A DNA stretch of 35,855 nucleotides. Origin: Alphaproteobacteria bacterium (GTDB taxonomy: Bacteria; Pseudomonadota; Alphaproteobacteria; Rhizobiales; Xanthobacteraceae). The stretch is taken from the NCBI GenBank assembly GCA_005884765.1, contig VAZV01000162.1:1-35855 (forward strand), in the 5' to 3' direction. A model generated the notes under the pieces. It was not told where the DNA came from, did not search any database, and was given only the letters and a program-made list of their open reading frames with translations. A program made the translations under genes and the position numbers. Shown here in pieces: positions 1 through 7,735 of the stretch; the first letter of the stretch is position 1, and each line of letters opens with the position of its first letter.

Positions 1-38
1 GGCCTGCTAGCGATACACGCTGCGCGCGACGCTCGCTG

Positions 39-668
39 GTGGAGCTCACCGCGGCGGCGAGCCGTGCCGTTGACGATGGCCTGCTTGTGACGTCTGCCAC
101 CCCGATTGCTGCTTCCCCGGACGATCCACCGCGATCGGAACACGCAGCGAAGGTGCCTGACCGCACTGTCGTTGCAAGACAAGCGACGGCTCCGATTCCT
201 ATTGCGGTGCGTGAAGCTCTGAATGCGGCAGTGTCGCGCAGCGACGAACTCGTCGATTCCGACAGCACCGCCGAGATGTTCGTGAAGATTGCCAAGAATT
301 ATCAGAACAGCGCTTTTGAAAACATCAAACTTAGCCTGAATGCTGCGTTGGACCATGCGAAGGATTTTGCAGAGACACGGGTGGAAAGCCAAGCGGCGCC
401 AAAGGACCCCGCCGGCGCCGGCCTTGATAATTTTTTGACGGTCGTCAAGGAAGCGGCCGCGGAGTTCCAGTCCGAGGCGCTCGAATTGATGAAAGCGAAC
501 GCGATCACGACCTTGGAGTACGCGCGGGAGCTAGCCGGAACGACAACGGCAGCGGAATTTGTCGAGTTATCGAGCGCGCAAGCACGAAAACAGTGCGAGT
601 TAATCCTCAAGCAAGCCGGCACACTGAAGTCATTTGCGCATAGGATAACGAAGTCCAGTGCTGATTAA
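39..668 (+). CDS. Phasin family protein, 5' end uncertain
   Basis: Probable phasin, a protein that coats polyhydroxyalkanoate granules. After a disordered Ala/Pro-rich stretch of about 70 residues comes an amphipathic helical region with motifs such as AKNYQNSAFEN, followed by long helices rich in Ala, Glu and Lys and the segment EYARELAGTTTAAEFVELSS, which is typical of phasins. No cofactor or enzyme motif is present, as expected. The given start is a GTG with no clear ribosome binding site. The frame stays open to the left edge of the window, so the true start could be upstream, or the protein could begin further inside at the helical region. The family call is confident; the N-terminus is not. 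Confidence 0.8.
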   Translation: MELTAAASRAVDDGLLVTSATPIAASPDDPPRSEHAAKVPDRTVVARQATAPIPIAVREALNAAVSRSDELVDSDSTAEMFVKIAKNYQNSAFENIKLSLNAALDHAKDFAETRVESQAAPKDPAGAGLDNFLTVVKEAAAEFQSEALELMKANAITTLEYARELAGTTTAAEFVELSSAQARKQCELILKQAGTLKSFAHRITKSSAD

Positions 669-690
669 CGGCTCAATCCAATCGCAATCT

Positions 691-723
691 GAGATCCTGC
701 TCTTTCCTACAGAGCGGGGTCTC
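691..723 (+). terminator. Stem-loop after the phasin gene
   Basis: A 13-bp stem (691-703 with 711-723) closes a 7-nt loop 22 bases after the phasin stop. Two of the pairs are G-U. No T-tract follows, so this is either a Rho-independent terminator lacking the U-run or a 3'-end stabilising hairpin. Confidence 0.5.
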
Positions 724-769
724 CGGGCTTGAGGTCAGCCGCCGTCGCGTAGCCGGAGAAATGGTGCGT

Positions 770-970
770 TCAGCTTGGCCTGCGGTGGCTGGCTTCGCGC
801 TGCTGGTCGCCTAAATGGCTACTTGCCCGATCAGCCGCGCGGTCAGAACTGGCATCACAATTCGCTTCTGGGACTTCATGATGGTCGGGCCGAATTAGAA
901 GCTGTTTCCGCATTTCGGCGAGGCGGGCACGGCAATATTCGCGGTACAGGAAGTCGAATATAGCGGGCAT
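770..970 (-). CDS. Small basic protein, FDFLYREY type
   Basis: A 66-residue protein starting MPAIFDFLYREYCRARLAEM. I recall small bradyrhizobial hypothetical proteins with this N-terminus, but know no function for them. The ATG at 970 is preferred over the upstream in-frame codon at 994 because a GGAG ribosome binding site lies about 8 nt before it. The first 30 residues look like a compact amphipathic helix. The remainder is hydrophilic, rich in Asp, Arg, His and Ser, and could be disordered. A CRP/FNR-like palindrome lies about 70 nt upstream with a TAAGT-type -10 between them, which suggests activation by a CRP/FNR-family protein (FixK in this group). Function unknown. Confidence 0.6.
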   Translation of the reverse strand: MPAIFDFLYREYCRARLAEMRKQLLIRPDHHEVPEANCDASSDRAADRASSHLGDQQREASHRRPS

Positions 971-1032
971 GATCGAACTCCGTCGTTTGATCATCGCTCC
1001 GTCCCACTTAGCATATCTCCAGGCCGCAGGAG

Positions 1033-1046
1033 GTGATCCAGATCAC
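1033..1046. promoter_or_regulatory. CRP/FNR/FixK-like palindrome
   Basis: GTGATC-CA-GATCAC is a perfect 14-bp palindrome in the divergent region between the small genes at 970 (minus) and 1211 (plus). It fits the TGA-N6-TCA core of CRP/FNR-family sites, and each half matches the FNR/FixK half-site TTGAT at four of five bases. On the minus strand its centre is about 31 nt upstream of a CTAAGT -10-like hexamer (1011-1006), close to class II activator geometry. Confidence 0.5.
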
Positions 1047-1050
1047 ACCC

Positions 1051-1075
1051 CGTCTCAACCGTCCGAGTTGAGACG
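1051..1075. repeat. 9-bp inverted repeat
   Basis: Arms at 1051-1059 and 1067-1075 are perfectly complementary (CGTCTCAAC and GTTGAGACG) around a 7-nt spacer. It begins four bases after the CRP/FNR-like palindrome. It could be a second regulator site or a leader hairpin. It is not a terminator, since no T-run follows. Confidence 0.45.
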
Positions 1076-1162
1076 CGGTGCTCTCTCGCCACGCGCCCTA
1101 TCGCGATGGAGCCGCCGCCATTAATCTTAACCAGCAATCTTAATCAGCGGGTTTTCTTGCGG

Positions 1163-1188
1163 GGAACTGTGGCCGCGCTACCGTCGTC
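1163..1188 (+). promoter_or_regulatory. EcfG-like promoter before the 1211 gene
   Basis: GGAAC at 1163-1167, a 17-nt spacer, then CGTC at 1185-1188. The alphaproteobacterial general-stress sigma factor EcfG is known to use GGAAC-N16/17-CGTT, so this matches eight of nine bases. The predicted transcript would start near 1195, just before the ribosome binding site of the gene at 1211. Confidence 0.3.
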
Positions 1189-1210
1189 TCATCGGTCACG
1201 GAGGTGTCCT

Positions 1211-1438
1211 ATGAGCGATAAGACAAAGACCAAGGCTGAGCTGCTCGAAATGCTGGCCGAGGCGGTCCGCAATACGCAACCCCCGCCGGTCCGTAACACG
1301 CAACCCGATGCGGTCAGCGACGCGCAACCCGAGTTGAAGCGCAAAACGCGACCCCGCAAAACGCAACCCGCGCCGAAACGCACGGTCAAAATCAAAAGCG
1401 TTCGGGCATCTGCTGGCCGCAAGCAGCGGCGCCGATGA
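1211..1438 (+). CDS. Small basic repeat protein (NTQP repeats)
   Basis: A 75-residue hypothetical protein starting MSDKTKTKAELLEMLAEAV. A short acidic helix comes first, then four imperfect repeats around a (N/D/K)(T/A)QP core with irregular spacing, then a Lys/Arg-rich tail ending RKQRRR. The ATG at 1211 is chosen over an in-frame ATG at 1106 because GGAGGTG lies 5 nt before it and the upstream residues look non-coding. The basic tail suggests nucleic-acid or polyanion binding, by composition only. The gene is followed 16 nt downstream by another very small basic protein on the same strand, and a decayed partial copy seems to lie at about 1663. I do not recognise a characterised family. Confidence 0.55.
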   Translation: MSDKTKTKAELLEMLAEAVRNTQPPPVRNTQPDAVSDAQPELKRKTRPRKTQPAPKRTVKIKSVRASAGRKQRRR

Positions 1439-1454
1439 TGCAGCCGGTGATCCC

Positions 1455-1634
1455 ATGATCGATAAAATGAGGAAGGACCTCGCGCAGCGCCAGGCGGTAA
1501 AGGCTTTTCTACGAGCAGGTAAGCGAAAAGCAGTAACCGAATACGAAAAAGCGCAGGAAGCCTTCCAAAAGAACTACGAACGATTGCGGGCTGAGCGATT
1601 AGCCAGGGAAGCCGCGAAGTTCAAAGAGAAATAG
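1455..1634 (+). CDS. 59-residue basic helical protein
   Basis: An ATG at 1455 opens a 59-codon frame ending TAG at 1632-1634, 16 nt after the preceding small gene. The product starts MIDKMRKDLAQRQAVKAFLR and continues as an almost unbroken, highly charged helix (EKAQEAFQKNYERLRAERLA). It is rich in Lys, Arg, Glu and Ala, with no membrane segment and no Cys. The two small genes are probably co-transcribed. The composition suggests a coiled-coil or nucleic-acid-associated protein, but the function is unknown. The absence of Pro and Gly over most of its length and codon use like its neighbours support real coding. Confidence 0.5.
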   Translation: MIDKMRKDLAQRQAVKAFLRAGKRKAVTEYEKAQEAFQKNYERLRAERLAREAAKFKEK

Positions 1635-1662
1635 CACCATTGTGCATACCCGACGTGCGAGC

Positions 1663-1760
1663 GACCGAAGACGAAGACCGAGCTGCGAGGATGCTAGCCC
1701 GAAGCTGCCCGCAATAGGCCACCCGAGCCGCAGCACCCGTCGCCGGCTGAAGAAGATCGC
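1663..1760 (+). pseudogene. Degenerate partial copy of the 1211 gene
   Basis: The DNA from about 1663 aligns by eye with 1222-1320 in the intact small gene: AAGAC.AAGACC, GAGCTGC, GATGCTAGCC and CCGCAATA blocks occur in the same order, with small insertions and deletions and an in-frame stop. It probably encoded a second KTKTEL protein. The rest of the gap up to 1946 shows only short Lys-rich frames that I cannot assign. Confidence 0.35.
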
Positions 1761-1946
1761 GGCCAAAGGCGGCAACATCACACCCAGGTGCAAGACCCCT
1801 CGGCGTGGCCACTTCCCCCAAGGCCGGCGGCAAGAAACGTCTGGGTGGAATCTCAAAACAGAGCATCATTGCAGACATTGGCTGCCGCTTCCCATCCAAT
1901 GGTCCCAGCCAATATAATGCTCTCTCATCGAGCGTGGGAGCCGACC

Positions 1947-2936
1947 ATGAGGCGCCGCGATTTTGTCAAAGCTGTGGGCGGGATCTTCGTAGCTTGGCTG
2001 CCTCCCGCGCATGCTCAGCACACCAAGAAAATTCCTAGGGTCGGGGTGCTCTGGCATGCAGGTAGTGCTCAGGAAGAGGCAGTATATCTGGGAGCATTTC
2101 AGCAAGGTCTTGATGGTCTCGGCTATGTCGATGGGAAGACGATTAGGCTGGAACAACGGTTTCCAGACGAAATCCCTGAACGGTTTGTGAGTCTTGCGAA
2201 TGAGCTCGCAGGACTGAGACCTGATGTTTTGGTTGCAGTCACTCAGCAAGCAGCGCTAGCTGCCAAGCAGGCGACGGCGACAATACCCATTATTTTCGTC
2301 GACGTGCCCGATCCCGTTGGAGTGAAACTGGTCAAAAGCTTGTCCCATCCTGGTAGCAACATAACGGGGTTGACCCATATTGCTGGCGAATTGAGTGGCA
2401 AACGTCTTGCACTGTTCAAGGAAGCATTCCCGCAAATGACGCGGATGGCTCTGCTGGTGAATGCAAATGACCAGGAAACGACAAAGCGCTATATTGATGA
2501 AGCGAATGCCGCTGCAACGGCACTCGGACTAAATGTCCAGCCCGTGGAAGTAAGATCGCTTGCGGATTTGAACGAGGCTTTTGACAAAATCGTCGCAGGC
2601 CGTTTGGAGGGCGTGGCGGTGCCCGCTGAGCCATTGTTCTACCAAGGCCGCTCGCTGGTGTCACAGGCGGCAATCGCGCGTCGTCTTCCGCTCATGGTGC
2701 ACAGCCGCGAGTTGCTGGAGGCAGGCGCACTCATGTCCTACGGGCCAGATCAACGTCGAATTTTTCGCCGTGCTGCAGGTTACGTCGACCTAATCCTTAG
2801 GGGTGAGAAGCCCGCAGATTTACCGGTTGAGCAGCCGACCAAATTTGAATTTCTCATCAACAACAAGACTGCGAGAGAAATTGGGTTTTCCATTTCGGAG
2901 TCGCTTCTGCTTCGCGCGGACGAAGTGATCGAATAG
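1947..2936 (+). CDS. ABC transporter substrate-binding protein
   Basis: Orphan periplasmic binding protein of the ABC_sub_bind family (PF04392), a family strongly expanded in bradyrhizobia. The 329-residue product starts [20 protein letters not shown], a twin-arginine-type signal ending near AHAQ. The mature part has the family pattern: [64 protein letters not shown], and C-terminal [18 protein letters not shown]. Start 1947 is chosen over 1788 because the signal peptide begins there and GGGAG precedes it. No permease or ATPase is adjacent, so the ligand and partner transporter cannot be inferred. Confidence 0.9.
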   Translation: MRRRDFVKAVGGIFVAWLPPAHAQHTKKIPRVGVLWHAGSAQEEAVYLGAFQQGLDGLGYVDGKTIRLEQRFPDEIPERFVSLANELAGLRPDVLVAVTQQAALAAKQATATIPIIFVDVPDPVGVKLVKSLSHPGSNITGLTHIAGELSGKRLALFKEAFPQMTRMALLVNANDQETTKRYIDEANAAATALGLNVQPVEVRSLADLNEAFDKIVAGRLEGVAVPAEPLFYQGRSLVSQAAIARRLPLMVHSRELLEAGALMSYGPDQRRIFRRAAGYVDLILRGEKPADLPVEQPTKFEFLINNKTAREIGFSISESLLLRADEVIE

Positions 2937-2964
2937 GCGACAATGTCTGCCTTTGGGCACTTTC

Positions 2965-3232
2965 CTGATCTCACGCGATGCTTCAGCCAGTCGACATTCC
3001 TGCCCTTCCCGGTCTCCTGAACCGCGATGTGGGCCAGCGCCGTCGTCGGCGTCGCATCGTGCCAACGCTTCTCGCTAAACGAAAACCGCCATCACATCGC
3101 CTCGCCGAACTTCCTCGATTCTGCCGCTCTGGCGCTGGACCCAGCCGAGACCCGAGGTGATGATCAACGTCTGGCCGAGCCGATGGGTGCGATGCTGCCG
3201 CAGACGGGCCGCCGGGTCGTCTCGATCCGGCG
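2965..3232 (-). pseudogene. Cupin-domain protein remnant
   Basis: Reading the minus strand, one frame gives [20 protein letters not shown], then [20 protein letters not shown], and hits a stop after MAVFV. A different frame then gives [20 protein letters not shown] and [10 protein letters not shown]. Together these match the order of a small cupin (the THxLGQTLI, GDV, KHWHGA and HIAVQE motifs seen in carboxymuconolactone-decarboxylase-associated cupins). At least one frameshift separates the halves, the N-terminus is missing, and the second metal-binding region reads WHDA. It is a decayed gene lying just downstream of the MFS transporter, which may once have shared its operon. Confidence 0.65.
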
Positions 3233-3248
3233 GCCACAGGGCATTTGA

Positions 3249-4580
3249 TCAAGGCCTGTCGTGCTCCTCGGAGATGTCCTTGTTGGTGTAGTCTGGCATC
3301 AGGAAGGCGGCGACAATGCTGACGACCGCGCAGAACAGAATGTAGAGCGCGATCGCGTAGCCCGACCCGGTGGCGGCGAGCAGCGCGGTGGCGATCAACG
3401 GCGCCGGACCGCCGGAGATGACCGAGGAGAGCTGATAGCCGATCGAGCAGCCGCTGTAACGCAACCGCGGGGTGAAGCACTCGGCGATCAACGCCGCCTG
3501 CGGGCCATACGTCAGAGCGTGGGGGACGAATGACAGCACGATGGCGATGAAGATCAGCACCGGTGCTGTGGTGTTCAATAGGGCGAAATACGCAAAGCCA
3601 AACAGCCCGGTCAGGACCGAGCCGATCAGATACAGGCGCTTGCGCCCGATGCGATCGGACAGGTGTCCCGCCAGCGGGATGTTGAAGAGCTCAATGGTGC
3701 CTGCGCAAATCAGACAGATGAGCAGGAAGTCGCGATCCTGATGGATGACCTGGGTGCCGTAGGCGAAAACAAAGGCCAGGTAGATGTAGGCCGGCGCCTG
3801 TTCAACCATCCGCGCCAGTGCCGAGAGAATGATCGACCGCGGCTGACGCTTGATCACCTCGATGACCGGGACCCGCTCGACACGGTTCTCGGCCACGATC
3901 CGCCGGAACGCCGGCGTCTCCATGATGCCGAGCCGGATGTAGAGCCCGATGGCGATCATCACAAGGCTGAGCAGGAACGGGATGCGCCAGCCCCAGACCA
4001 GGAACTGGTCACCGGAAATGCGGCTGAACACGAGCACCGCTATGTTCGCCAGCAGCAACCCGGCGGGGCCGCCGAGCTGCGGCCAGGAGGTGATGAAGCC
4101 GCGGTGCTGGTTGGTCCGCGCCCACTCCATCGAGAGCAGCACAGAGCCACCCCACTCGCCGCCGACGCCAACGCCCTGGATAAAACGGATGACGGTCAGG
4201 ATGACTGCACCCCAGATTCCGATCGTTTCATAGGTGGGGACGAGGCCGACCGCGGCGGTCGCAAGCCCGGTCAAGAGCAACGTGGCTATCAGCGTCGCCT
4301 TGCGGCCGATGCGGTCGCCAAAGTGGCCGAAGATCGCAGCCCCGATCGGCCGGGCGATGAACCCCACGGTGTAGATGGCGAACGCCTCCAGCACCCCAAC
4401 CAGGGGATCGGATTTCGGAAAAAAGAGCTTGCCAAAGACGAGGCCGGTCACCGTGCTGTAGAGCAGGAAATCGTACCATTCGATGGTGGTGCCGACCGTG
4501 CTGGCGATGAGTGCGCGGCGCAATTGCGCCTGGTGTTCGGCCTCCGGTAACGGGCCGGCTGTGATGTCCAGTGTTGTCAT
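3249..4580 (-). CDS. MFS transporter, MHS family
   Basis: A 443-residue inner-membrane proton symporter of the metabolite:H+ symporter group, whose members carry organic acids such as shikimate, citrate, alpha-ketoglutarate or aromatic acids. The sequence shows the MHS opening TTIEWYDFLLYSTVTGLVF, the signature GHFGDRIGRK after TM2, and a second copy, GHLSDRIGRK, after TM8. There are about 12 hydrophobic segments, the normal count and length. The start is supported by AGGAGGAGA about 6 nt before the ATG. The substrate cannot be told from sequence. A cupin remnant lies directly downstream and may point to an ancestral aromatic or organic-acid pathway. Confidence 0.88.
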   Translation of the reverse strand: MTTLDITAGPLPEAEHQAQLRRALIASTVGTTIEWYDFLLYSTVTGLVFGKLFFPKSDPLVGVLEAFAIYTVGFIARPIGAAIFGHFGDRIGRKATLIATLLLTGLATAAVGLVPTYETIGIWGAVILTVIRFIQGVGVGGEWGGSVLLSMEWARTNQHRGFITSWPQLGGPAGLLLANIAVLVFSRISGDQFLVWGWRIPFLLSLVMIAIGLYIRLGIMETPAFRRIVAENRVERVPVIEVIKRQPRSIILSALARMVEQAPAYIYLAFVFAYGTQVIHQDRDFLLICLICAGTIELFNIPLAGHLSDRIGRKRLYLIGSVLTGLFGFAYFALLNTTAPVLIFIAIVLSFVPHALTYGPQAALIAECFTPRLRYSGCSIGYQLSSVISGGPAPLIATALLAATGSGYAIALYILFCAVVSIVAAFLMPDYTNKDISEEHDRP

Positions 4581-4994
4581 TGTGACTCTCCTCCTTGGCC
4601 CGCATCAACCGGGCCCTTGAATGCGTTTCCTCCCCATCCGCGGAAGCGAATGGTGGTATCGACTGCCATTTTCTTGTTTGGTTGGGGCGGCGCCGTCATT
4701 GCGCGTTGGGCCCATGCCGGCTGCAGGAAGCCAGTCCTGGATGGCGAGCGGGCCAACCGATCGCCATCGCGGGAGCGGACATCCCTGATGACACGGTCTT
4801 GCTGACTTTTAGGATGTAGCCTCTCGTCCGTCCGGTAAATTCGACGTTGGTCTTGTGGTACACTTGCCGCCGAACGGACCGCGATGAACCGCGCCTGACA
4901 TCAACGCGATCCGGGAGGACGTCGCGGCATCGCGCATCAGCCAGCCACATCCGCCGGTGGCTCCGCTGCCTGCGGGATTGCGAAGTTGTGTCCG

Positions 4995-5085
4995 CGTAGG
5001 GTAGGCAGAGGCGCACTTGCGCCGTGCCCGCCTTTCTTGCGGGGGACAATTGGTGGGCACGCTAGCGCGCTTTGCCCATCCTACG
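4995..5085. repeat. Imperfect palindromic intergenic repeat
   Basis: The ends are inverted copies: CGTAGGGTAGGCAGAGGCGC at 4995-5014 against GCGCTTTGCCCATCCTACG at 5067-5085, with further pairing inside (GTGCCC with GGGCAC). The sequence resembles an interspersed element found in rhizobial intergenic regions. It has no coding capacity and would fold into a long hairpin. Confidence 0.7.
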
Positions 5086-5188
5086 GCCGCTTTCGAGGGA
5101 CGTTTGTTCTCGTGCTTGTGCACCATCTGGAATGACAGTCGGGCTTAAGTAGGCCATGAAAACAACTGATTGATAACGCCCGATCGGG

Positions 5189-5194
5189 TAAAAT
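5189..5194 (+). promoter_or_regulatory. Candidate -10 element of murI
   Basis: TAAAAT lies 6 nt before the GTG at 5201. If used, transcription would begin at or next to the start codon and the mRNA would be leaderless. No good -35 was found at 16-18 nt (the best match is TGATTG at 5167). Confidence 0.3.
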
Positions 5195-5200
5195 CGCGCC

Positions 5201-5998
5201 GTGGCATCACCTCCTACGATTCTCGTATTCGATTCAGGCCTCGGCGGGCTCACGGTGTTGCGCGAGATCGTCGCCACGCGCGCAGACGCACATTATGTCT
5301 ACGTCGCCGACGACGCGTTCTTCCCTTACGGCCACCACAGCGAGCAAGCGATCATCGCGCGCGTGGTGCCGCTGATCGGAGAACTGATCACCGCGCACGT
5401 TCCCGATCTCGTGGTGATCGCCTGCAATACCGCCTCCACGCTGGTGATGTCGCATCTGCGCGAACGATATGCCGTTCCCTTTGTCGGAACAGTGCCTGCG
5501 ATCAAGCCGGCCTGCGCGCAATCGAAGACCAAGCGGGTGTCGGTGCTCGGCACCAAGGGCACGGTCCAACGCGAGTACACCAAGGGGCTGATCCGCGATT
5601 TTGCGCTGGGTTGCGAGGTCACGCTGGTGGGTTCGGGAGAACTCGCCGCGCTGGCCGAAGCCGCCTTAAGCGGCAGTGAGGTTTCTGATCGCGAGATATC
5701 GGCCGAAATCCTGCCGTGCTTTGTCGGCGCCAGCGAAGCGCTGTCCGCGCGCACCGACGCCATTGTGCTGGCCTGCACGCATTATCCGCTGCTGCTCGAT
5801 CGGCTGGAGCGGCTCGCGCCGTGGCGGGTCAACTGGATCGATCCGGCGCCCGCCATCGCCCGCCGGGTCTCGGACTTGCTCGGCAAGCCCGGCGTCGACG
5901 CCGACCACAGCGGCGCCGAGATGATCTTCACCTCAAAACGCCCGCATACATTGAGTAAGGCGCTGATGCCGTTCTTCGGCGGCCGGGTCCCGGCCTGA
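5201..5998 (+). CDS. murI: Glutamate racemase
   Basis: Interconverts L- and D-glutamate to supply D-Glu for peptidoglycan; cytoplasmic and cofactor-free. The product has 265 residues, the usual size. The catalytic pair is visible: Cys75 in VVIACNTAST and Cys192 in LACTHYPLL, plus the N-terminal FDSGLGG loop (Asp11), DDAFFPYG and GTKGTV. Start is the GTG at 5201. It is the only possible start, because a TAA lies in frame at 5189-5191, and no Shine-Dalgarno sequence precedes it. The aldolase gene follows after 13 nt, suggesting co-transcription. The function is certain; the mode of initiation is the odd feature. Confidence 0.96.
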   Translation: MASPPTILVFDSGLGGLTVLREIVATRADAHYVYVADDAFFPYGHHSEQAIIARVVPLIGELITAHVPDLVVIACNTASTLVMSHLRERYAVPFVGTVPAIKPACAQSKTKRVSVLGTKGTVQREYTKGLIRDFALGCEVTLVGSGELAALAEAALSGSEVSDREISAEILPCFVGASEALSARTDAIVLACTHYPLLLDRLERLAPWRVNWIDPAPAIARRVSDLLGKPGVDADHSGAEMIFTSKRPHTLSKALMPFFGGRVPA

Positions 5999-6011
5999 CT
6001 GGAGTCTCCCG

Positions 6012-6785
6012 ATGTCCACGACACCCGCCACGCTCAATCGCCTCCGTCAACAATGGCGCGACAAGCGCCCGACATTCGGCGCGATCGCGACTATTCCAAG
6101 CGTCCAAACCGTGCGGATCATGGCGCAGTCGCTCGACTGGATCATCGTCGATCTCGAGCATGGTCCGATCGATCTTACTTCCGCGCATGCGATGATCACC
6201 GCGACTGCGGGCACGCCTTGCGTGCCATTGGTGCGGATTGCCGCCAACGAGCCGTGGCTTGCGAAAGCGCCGATGGATATCGGCGCGCTCGGCATCAATT
6301 TTCCCATGATCTGTAATCGCGCGGACGCTGAGAAAGCCGTGCGCAGCGTCCGCTATCCGCCCAACGGCGAGCGGCTGTGGGGACCGTTTCACGCGCCGTT
6401 TCGCTGGGGCGTCTCGATGGCCGACTACATGGCGACCGCCGACGACGACATGATCTGCGCAATCACCATCGAGCATGTCGAGGCGGTCAACCGCATCGAC
6501 GAGATCATGGCTACTCCGGGCCTCGATCTCGCCGTCATCGGGCCGGGCGACCTCGCCACCTCCATTAACAAGCGCGGCCAGATGGACGACCCTGAGTTAC
6601 TCGAACTGATGGCGCGGGCCGAAGCCGGCATCTTGAAGAGCGGCGTTCCGATCGGCGGCGTGGCGCGCACCGCCGAGCAAGCCAATCAGATGATCGACCG
6701 CGGCTATCTGGTGCTGGCGCTGGGCTTCGACTGGTCGCTGTTCCAGCGCGGCATCGCCGCAAGTTTGCAAGGGATCAAGCGCTAA
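6012..6785 (+). CDS. HpcH/HpaI family aldolase
   Basis: Class II metal-dependent aldolase of the HpcH/HpaI family, which cleaves or forms 2-keto-3-deoxy acids to give pyruvate or a similar oxoacid and an aldehyde. The 257-residue TIM-barrel protein has the family landmarks: WIIVDLEHGPIDL (metal/phosphate side), PLVRIAANEPW with the catalytic-type Arg, the GPFHAPFRWG loop, CAITIEHVEAVNRIDEI with a metal-ligand Glu, and AVIGPGDLATSI with a metal-ligand Asp. GGAG lies 8 nt before the ATG, directly after murI. Close relatives include 4-hydroxy-2-oxoheptanedioate and 2-keto-3-deoxy-L-rhamnonate aldolases. The specific substrate cannot be assigned, and no sugar or aromatic pathway genes are adjacent. 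Confidence 0.9.
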   Translation: MSTTPATLNRLRQQWRDKRPTFGAIATIPSVQTVRIMAQSLDWIIVDLEHGPIDLTSAHAMITATAGTPCVPLVRIAANEPWLAKAPMDIGALGINFPMICNRADAEKAVRSVRYPPNGERLWGPFHAPFRWGVSMADYMATADDDMICAITIEHVEAVNRIDEIMATPGLDLAVIGPGDLATSINKRGQMDDPELLELMARAEAGILKSGVPIGGVARTAEQANQMIDRGYLVLALGFDWSLFQRGIAASLQGIKR

Positions 6786-6906
6786 GATAAGCTGCAACGG
6801 CAGGTCATTGGAAATACTTGCATTTTTCTTTTGAACCGGCTACCCGCCTTGCTCGCGGGTCGTCCCCGCTTGCACACTCCATGATCGGGGAAGGTTGAAT
6901 CCAACG

Positions 6907-7686
6907 ATGCGCGGTACGGTTCGAAAAATCTCATTGCCGCGTCGTTTCATTATCGACCTCATGCGCGCCTCGATGGGCGTGCCGTTCGTGTCGCTCTCGC
7001 GCCCGCTCAACGTGCGCCAATTGGTCGAGGCGCGTGCGGCTATCGCACGGCCGCCGGGTTGGGCCGCGATTTTCGTCAAGGCGTTTTCTTTGGTTGCAAA
7101 GGACGAACCGGTCCTGCGGAGGCTGTACGCCAAATGGCCGTGGCCGCATTTTTATGAACTACCGCGCAGCGCCGCGATGGTCGCAATCGCACGCGTCGAG
7201 GACGGCGAGGATTGCGTGATGCTGGAACGGGTCGCCGCGCCGGACGAGTTGCCGCTCGGTGCGATCGACGCGCAGATCCGGCGCGCCAAGGATGCGCCGA
7301 TCGAGGAGATACCGGGCTTTCGGCGGATACTGAAGGCGGCACGGCTGCCGCTACCGCTGCGCCGGCTGGGCTGGTGGGTGGCCCTCAATATTGGCCGCCT
7401 GCACGGCAACAATTTCGGCAACTTCACCGTAACCTCGGTGGCGGCTTACGCCGGCGGCCAGCTCCATGCGATCAGCCCGGGACCGTTTGTCATCAGCTAT
7501 GGACGCCTTGGACCCGATCAGACCATCGATGTCGTGATCCGCTGGGATCACCGGGTTTCCGACGCGGCCCTGATCGCGAGAACCCTGACGGCGCTGGAAC
7601 AGGTGCTCAACACCGACATAGCAGCCGAATTGCGTCAAAGTGGCCTGGAAGCCCCTCCAAAGGCGTTCCGGGCGATCCGAACGTGA
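6907..7686 (+). CDS. Stand-alone 2-oxoacid dehydrogenase acyltransferase domain
   Basis: A 259-residue protein related to the catalytic domain of E2 dihydrolipoyl acyltransferases (PF00198) but with no lipoyl or subunit-binding domain. The acyltransferase signature HxxxD is present as His215-Asp219 in RWDHRVSDA, although the Gly that normally follows Asp is Ala. FGNFTVTSV and ISYGRLGPDQ match the conserved core strands. The ATG at 6907 is preferred, with GGAAGG upstream; a TTG at 6895 is possible. A stand-alone domain cannot work as a normal pyruvate-dehydrogenase E2, so it may transfer an acyl group from CoA to another acceptor. No E1 or E3 gene is nearby. Family confident, role unknown. Confidence 0.75.
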   Translation: MRGTVRKISLPRRFIIDLMRASMGVPFVSLSRPLNVRQLVEARAAIARPPGWAAIFVKAFSLVAKDEPVLRRLYAKWPWPHFYELPRSAAMVAIARVEDGEDCVMLERVAAPDELPLGAIDAQIRRAKDAPIEEIPGFRRILKAARLPLPLRRLGWWVALNIGRLHGNNFGNFTVTSVAAYAGGQLHAISPGPFVISYGRLGPDQTIDVVIRWDHRVSDAALIARTLTALEQVLNTDIAAELRQSGLEAPPKAFRAIRT

Positions 7687-7696
7687 CGGTCTTTCA

Positions 7697-7725
7697 TTGA
7701 CAGGAGAGCCGGTTTGCCCCTAAAA
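7697..7725 (+). promoter_or_regulatory. rpsD promoter
   Basis: TTGACA at 7697-7702, a 17-nt spacer, then CTAAAA at 7720-7725. This is a near-consensus housekeeping promoter 10 nt after the preceding stop codon. It would give rpsD a leader of about 150 nt. Confidence 0.6.
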
Positions 7726-7735
7726 GCCCCCTGCT

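Larger units (their letters stand above)
4581..5200. other. Intergenic region before murI
   Basis: About 620 bases without a supported gene. The frames at 4595-4819 (plus) and 4696-5126 (minus) have no recognisable motif or convincing ribosome binding site. The minus-strand text YHKTNVEFTG near 4850 may be a trace of a lost gene, but I cannot assign it. The interval contains a palindromic repeat at 4995-5085 and the murI promoter region. Confidence 0.5.

Noticed and set aside
3663..4550. 295-codon open frame on the plus strand
   Set aside because: Antisense to the MFS transporter; the membrane segments on the other strand explain the open frame.
4809..5126. 105-codon minus-strand frame upstream of murI
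   Set aside because: Much of it lies in the palindromic repeat at 4995-5085, which yields similar false frames elsewhere in rhizobial genomes; no motif or ribosome binding site.
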